From contig OX424555.1 in assembly GCA_949152475.1 (NCBI GenBank), positions 97,807,515 through 97,871,514 of the forward strand: a stretch of 64,000 nt of DNA, written 5' to 3'. The position numbers and the translations under genes were made by a program. This stretch comes from Terebella lapidaria (Eukaryota; Annelida; Polychaeta; Terebellida; Terebellidae). Below, piece by piece: positions 43,301-49,300 of the stretch (its first letter is position 1; every line of letters begins with the position of its first letter). A model generated the notes under the pieces. That model was not told the origin of the DNA and did not search any database. It saw only the letters and a program-made list of their open reading frames with translations.

Positions 43301-46300
43301 GGGGGGGGAAATCTGCGAGAAGTTTTGGCAGAGCGGTTGTGGTCCATTGATCTGTTGCCGAAGATGCGACTGCGCCTGATTCACCGCTGATCACACGGAA
43401 CTGGATGTCGTGTCGCACCTTGAATCTCGGCAGCCAACCATCACTTGCTTGGAAATCATCAATGCCAAGACTCGTGGCAAGTGTTTGAGTTTTAGCCATG
43501 AGAATCGGACCAGAGATGGGCACGTTTTGGCTTCTGGCATTTTTAAACCACATCAGTAGTGCTGATTCAAAGTCTGCATGTTTTGCTGTTCTCATGCGCT
43601 TTCTAGCGGGGCAGAAGCTGTCTTGAGATTTTGCGAGAGATTCTCTGTTTTTCAACCATGTTGATAAGGTGCTGATCGGCACTTCAAATTGTTTTGCAAC
43701 TTCTGTTTTAGACTTTATTTTTTTGTCGACTTCAGCAATAGCTGCGAGTTTTGTTTCGATGGATACATGTTTCCGTTTGGTAGCCATGATGACGTTTGAT
43801 AAATTTGTTCATAATTTGCTTTATTTATACTGTCCGCCCTCAAGAAAGTGATAAACCTCCTATTGTTACATAATCTACTCAATATGACAAAATCTGCTCG
43901 ATATCATGTGAAAGGAAGACTGTAACTACATCGTGGAACAACTGAGCCCAACTGATTGCAATCGACCAGTGACGCATTCCGACAGCCAGCAACTAAAATC
44001 ACAGCCCGCTATGCACCAATAGCCAATGTATACGCGGCCACGATTTCTATCTGAGCCGCGATTGTCAATTGCCAGTGGGGCGTGAAATTGACCGGCTTCG
44101 ATGACTTCGATTTAACCGCAGTAAATTCAATGATTTTCACTGGGTTGGGACCAGCTAATATGTTTGATATAAGCGAAATTTCGATATATCCATTTCGTTA
44201 TAACCGGCTTTGTTTATAATGTAATTGAATGGGGACTGGGCGGGACCAACATTATGCTTCGTTATAAGTGGGTACTTCGATATATCCGACTTTGAAATAA
44301 CGAGAGTTTACTGTAGTTTGACATGACAAGTTTGATCGTGTAAACACCCACCATCAAACTACCGGGGGTACCGTATTTATTCAATTAGTTCGAACAGCTA
44401 AAAATAATTAAATTTTGAAATGTTCGAATTATTAGATTCACGATAAAATCGTCCGTCAAAACGGAAAAAAACCGCAAACCCAGATTTATCATACGCGAGT
44501 TGACAGATACCGTTCATCATGGTGGTTGGAACTAGGGCTTGTACTGTACAGTTGATAGGTTAACCGCAGACAACTAGCATTTTTAGAAAACTCGAATAAC
44601 TGGCTGCTAAAACGCCTGGTAACTGTTGTTTATAATCTCACATTGATACTAATTTCTAGTCATATTGCATGTGCAAGCGAGTCGCTCGAATCGAAAAAAC
44701 TTCGTAAACCACCTGGCACTCTGAGGTCCACGCTTTCAATATTTCTGCTCATATCATAGAGGTACATTATGAGTCCGTCAAAATGTACCTCTATGGCTCA
44801 TAATGGTAATTGCAAACACTGCCACCTGGCGAATATATCGCTGATTACTCATTTCGTATTGCTGCCGCCTGGTGAGTTGTCAGTTTTGGCATCTGACAAG
44901 TCGATTTCGTTCGTTGTTACAATCGAAATTTTGATCGTAAATTTGCCTGTTCGAACTAAACGGGTCAATTTGAAAATTATTGGTTTCAATAATTTTTGGT
45001 GTTCAAAATATTAGAGTGTTCGAACTAATTGAATAAATACGGTACATCAAACTCACTTTCAGGAGTATGTGTCAATCAGCCTTTACAAGAATTCAGGTTA
45101 TATTCCTCTCGAACTGGGAAAATATAATATCTATACATGGCATAGAGGGAACAGCTTTTTCTATCTAAAATGCAATCTCCACAATGTGAAAGTCCTATAA
45201 TATAGCGATGTTGAGTTACTGAATCAACATGGTCTTCATGAGTAACACTTTGTCTGAAACGATGACACAAGAGTTACAGCATGTAGTGAAAGTTGACAGT
45301 GATATGTGGGAAGTGTCTCTTTCTTGTTACCGGTACATGACTTGACACCTCAACATGTTATCGCCTGACAGCAAAGCAATCACGCAATCTACAAGCAATA
45401 TTCATCTGTTATATCATATATCGTTTGGGGTCATCTGCGGTCACCAAATAATTCATGAGCATGAATAATGTCTGTTTCCTTTCAAGTTTTATCTAATAAA
45501 TATTACACTGATATGTCAAGCTCCTAAGGCACAAAGGGATAGAAATCTGAGAAACTCTGCCAATATGGGGCATTCCATCATGGCATCAGACAAAGGTCAT
45601 AAGTACTTCCTTACAGAAGACACTATTCTGGGCAGTAAAACTGGTTAATGCGACCAGCAGTGGACATAAACTTGGAGATCAAGTCAGTTGTGAGCAGGCT
45701 CACCTCATTGTGTCAGGAACGCACAAAAACTGCCACCACCCATCCACCACCCACACACACACACACACCTATACATGCATGTGGACAGACAGACAGACAA
45801 GGGTGGGGGAAGGCTGACAGATCATCACCAGGGCAGGTGCCAATGGCCACCACTCAGCAGTCAGTCTTCAACACCTCTTCTCAACTGTACATGTGATGTC
45901 TCAAGTCCGGCTTACAACCAACATTTTAGAGGCTGCGTCAGGACACCCGTCTCCTGGAAACCTTTTTTTCACACCTGATCCTACCTAACATGAACTGTGA
46001 AAAATGTCAAAGGAATTTTGTTCCCATGACAACCCTCTCTCCCCTTACCGCTGTTTCCATGACAACCCACATCAGTTACACCTCTCTCCTCCTACAGCTG
46101 TCTCCATGACAACCCCTGGTAACCCATCATATACACCTCTCTCTTCCCCTACAGCTGTTTCCATGACATTCCCTGGTAACCCATCAGTCATCCCTATCTC
46201 CTCCTACAGCTGTTCCTTGACAACCCCTGGTAACCTATCAGTCACCCCGCTCTCCTCCTACAGATGTTTCCATGACAACCCCTGGTAACCCATCAGTCAT

Positions 46301-49300
46301 CCCTCTTTCCTCCTACAGCCGTTTCATGACAACCCCTGGAAACCCATCAGTCACCCCTTTCTCCCCCTACAGCTGTTTCCATGACAACAACTGGTAACCC
46401 ATCAGTCACCCCTCTCTCCACCTAAGCTGTTTCCTTGACAACCCCCGGTAACCCATCTGCCACCCCTCTCTCCTCCTACAGTTGTTTCCATGACAACCCC
46501 TGTTAACCCATCAGTCACCATTCTCTGCTCCTACAGCTGTTTCCATGACAACCCCTGGTAACCCATCAGTCACCCCTCTCTGCTCCTACGGCTGTTTCCA
46601 TGACAACCCCTGGTAACCCATCAGTCACCCCTCTCTCCACCTAAGCTGTTTCCTTGACAACCCCCGGTAACCCATCTGCCACCCCTCTCTCCTCCTACAG
46701 CTGTTTCCATGACAACCTCTGGTAACCCATCAGTCACCATTCTCTGCTCCTACAGCTGTTTCCATGACAACCCCTGGTAACCCATCAGTCACCCCTCTCT
46801 GCTCCTACGGCTGTTTCCATGACAACCCCTGGTAACCCATCAGTCACCCCTCTCTCCTCCTATAGCTGTTTCCATGACAACCCCTGGTAACCCATCAGTC
46901 ACCCCTCTCTCCTCCTACAGCTGTTTCCATGACAACCTTTGGTAACCCATCAGTCACCCCTCTCTCCTCCTACAGCTGTTTCCATGACAACCTTTGGTAA
47001 CCCATCAGTCACCCCTCTCTCCTCCTATAGCTGTTTCCATGACAACCCCTGGTAACCCATCAGTCACCCCTCTCTCCTCCTACAGCTGTTTCCATGACAA
47101 CCTTTGGTAACCCATCAGTCACCCCTCTCTCCTCCTACAGCTGTTTCCATGACAACCCCTGGTAACCCATCAGTCACCCCTCTCTCCTCCTATAGCTGTT
47201 TCCATGACAACCCCTGGTAACCCATCAGTCACCCAACTCTCCTCGTACAGCTGTTTCATGACAAGCCCCGATCACCCACCAGTCTCATCTGCGTTTCGTC
47301 CTGGAGGCGTTTCTGAGACTCCTGGTAGAGCTGTTCGAGGCCGGAGCGCGAGGTGTTGTACGTCTCCCGCTCCACGTCCAGGTCCTCCTGCGCAGTCTGT
47401 TGGAGAATGACAAGTCTTTGGAATGCTGCAGTGCAGTTACTAGTACTAAGTTTATGAACTTGGTCAAGATTTTATGGAGTTGTGTGCAGTACATGTTACA
47501 AAACAATGCCTGTCATAATGCACAAAAATTAGCTACCTGTGTTTGTCATGATGCAATCAAAATTATCAGAATTCCTGCCACACACAGGGGAACAAAATGA
47601 ATTTTTATTCCGAAAAATGTGGCATAGTTGAGTTGTGTGTGTGCGACATTGAATGTTATATATATACCAGTATGTATGACTTTGACAATTTTGGATGTGA
47701 CCTTGACTGCTATATATTACGTTGATTAGTTTTTGGTGGAACTTGACTCGTCTGTTTTATGTTCATGAGTTTTGTATTAACTGCTGTGTATGACCTTGAG
47801 ACTTTTTTGTGTGACCTTCGTGGGTTTTGTACATGTATGTGTGGCTTTCACTGCTGTTTATGACCTTGATGAGTTTTAAGTGTCAAATGCTATGATCGAG
47901 TTATTTGTGTTTTTTGAGTGATATCTTTTGATATTGATAAGTTTTGTGTGATTTTGACTACTATATACAGTGCCATCCATTAATTCGGAGCCACTAAAGA
48001 GTAATGACTCATTTCAAACTGTTGCGCAGCCAATGGGATATTGATGTATGATATTCTTGTTTCTTATTTTTTCCACATTCTGAGATTCTGGACTACCAAT
48101 TAATTACATAATATAAATTCGGAAGTGCCATATGACCATACAGGTGATCCGGATTTGCGTATCTGGATCTAGGACTTTTATTCCTGATCTGTGGGCGAGC
48201 ACGGACCTCAAATTCTTTTCATGAATGTTTATTATTCAATATCCTCATCCACCTTGGAAGATTCTGAGCAGTAAATGTTTTGGAAATGTATATATTCCCA
48301 AAGAAAATGATTCAACGAACGTATGTTCCTCTGAGATTATGTGATATATGATCAGAACATTGGAAGGTCCAGTCAAATAGTTACGGCTATCACTCTTATT
48401 GTAACCCAAATGTAGCCTGTAAGTTTTGTCACTGGGTTTATTGAGAATATACACTCATAATCGTGTGATTGCAATACCAAATTGTGGTTATCAAGACCTG
48501 GCTAAAGTGGTTCCAAATTAATGGATGGCACTGTATGTATGCATCAACATGTTGATGTATGTGTGTGACGTTGACTACCATCTGAGATTTATGTGTGACC
48601 CTGACAGTTACTGTAAAGCCATTTAAGTTCGCTGCCACAAATTTTCGCGTTTTCGCGATCAGGCGATCATGTTCGCGGTTGTTTAATTTCGTGGTTTGGT
48701 CAATTTGAACAATCTCTTCATAACAATGTGAGTTGTCATCAGAAATGTTTCGCGTCCATTTAATTTCACAAATTTTTGGATTCGCGAAAATAAATGGTCG
48801 CGAATTATTTGTGGCTTTACAGTATGTGTGACCTTGATGAGCTTTGTATGGGATTCCTCCTGTGTGTCCTTGGCATTACGGAGTTGAGAGTTTTCATCCT
48901 GTAGCTGTACGATGTTGTTTTTGGCAATGGCGAGATCTTCCTTCATCAGGGTGTTAGCGGTGGTCAGCGCTTCACACTTCTGTTGTAGGTTTGTTACAGT
49001 CGCACTGCAGAGTGAAAAATTCACACACTCCCAAAATACAACTTTGGCTCAAATATTTTTTTTTCTAATGTGGCAGTTTAGGAGCATTAGCATTTTCTGC
49101 ATTACATTTTCTGTAGAATTTTCTTTTTTTCCTCTGTGTGATGCTGTATACATATAAATACAAACAAAACACAATGATAGATAAGGTGCAAATACATTTT
49201 TGTGCAAAAAAATATTGACATTGACTTACTTTAGATGTCTATTCAACTCTTCCAAGTAATTTTTCTGGTCCAATATCGCGGCCATTTTTGATCCTTGGCT

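Larger units (their letters stand above)
41540..44350. mobile_element. older inverted-repeat element hosting the Tigger copy
   Basis: GGTTCACACGATCAAACTAC at 41543 is inverted relative to AGTTTGATCGTGTAAACACC near 44330. The interior is full of AGTTTGA/TCAAACT words. The Tigger element lies within it, and a 672-bp MITE just to the right is also nested in AAACT-rich sequence. The exact ends are uncertain. Confidence 0.45.
47640..48832 (-). repeat. degenerate array of exon-end copies, with two MITEs inside
   Basis: On the - strand the true exon end is ACAAAGCTCATCAAG/GTCACACATAC. Diverged copies follow through the intron, for example AAAACTCATCAAGGTCATAA near 47865, CACGAAGGTCACAC near 47820 and CTCAAGGTCATACACAGCAG near 47795. 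Units of about 45 bp are strongly decayed. Confidence 0.6.
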
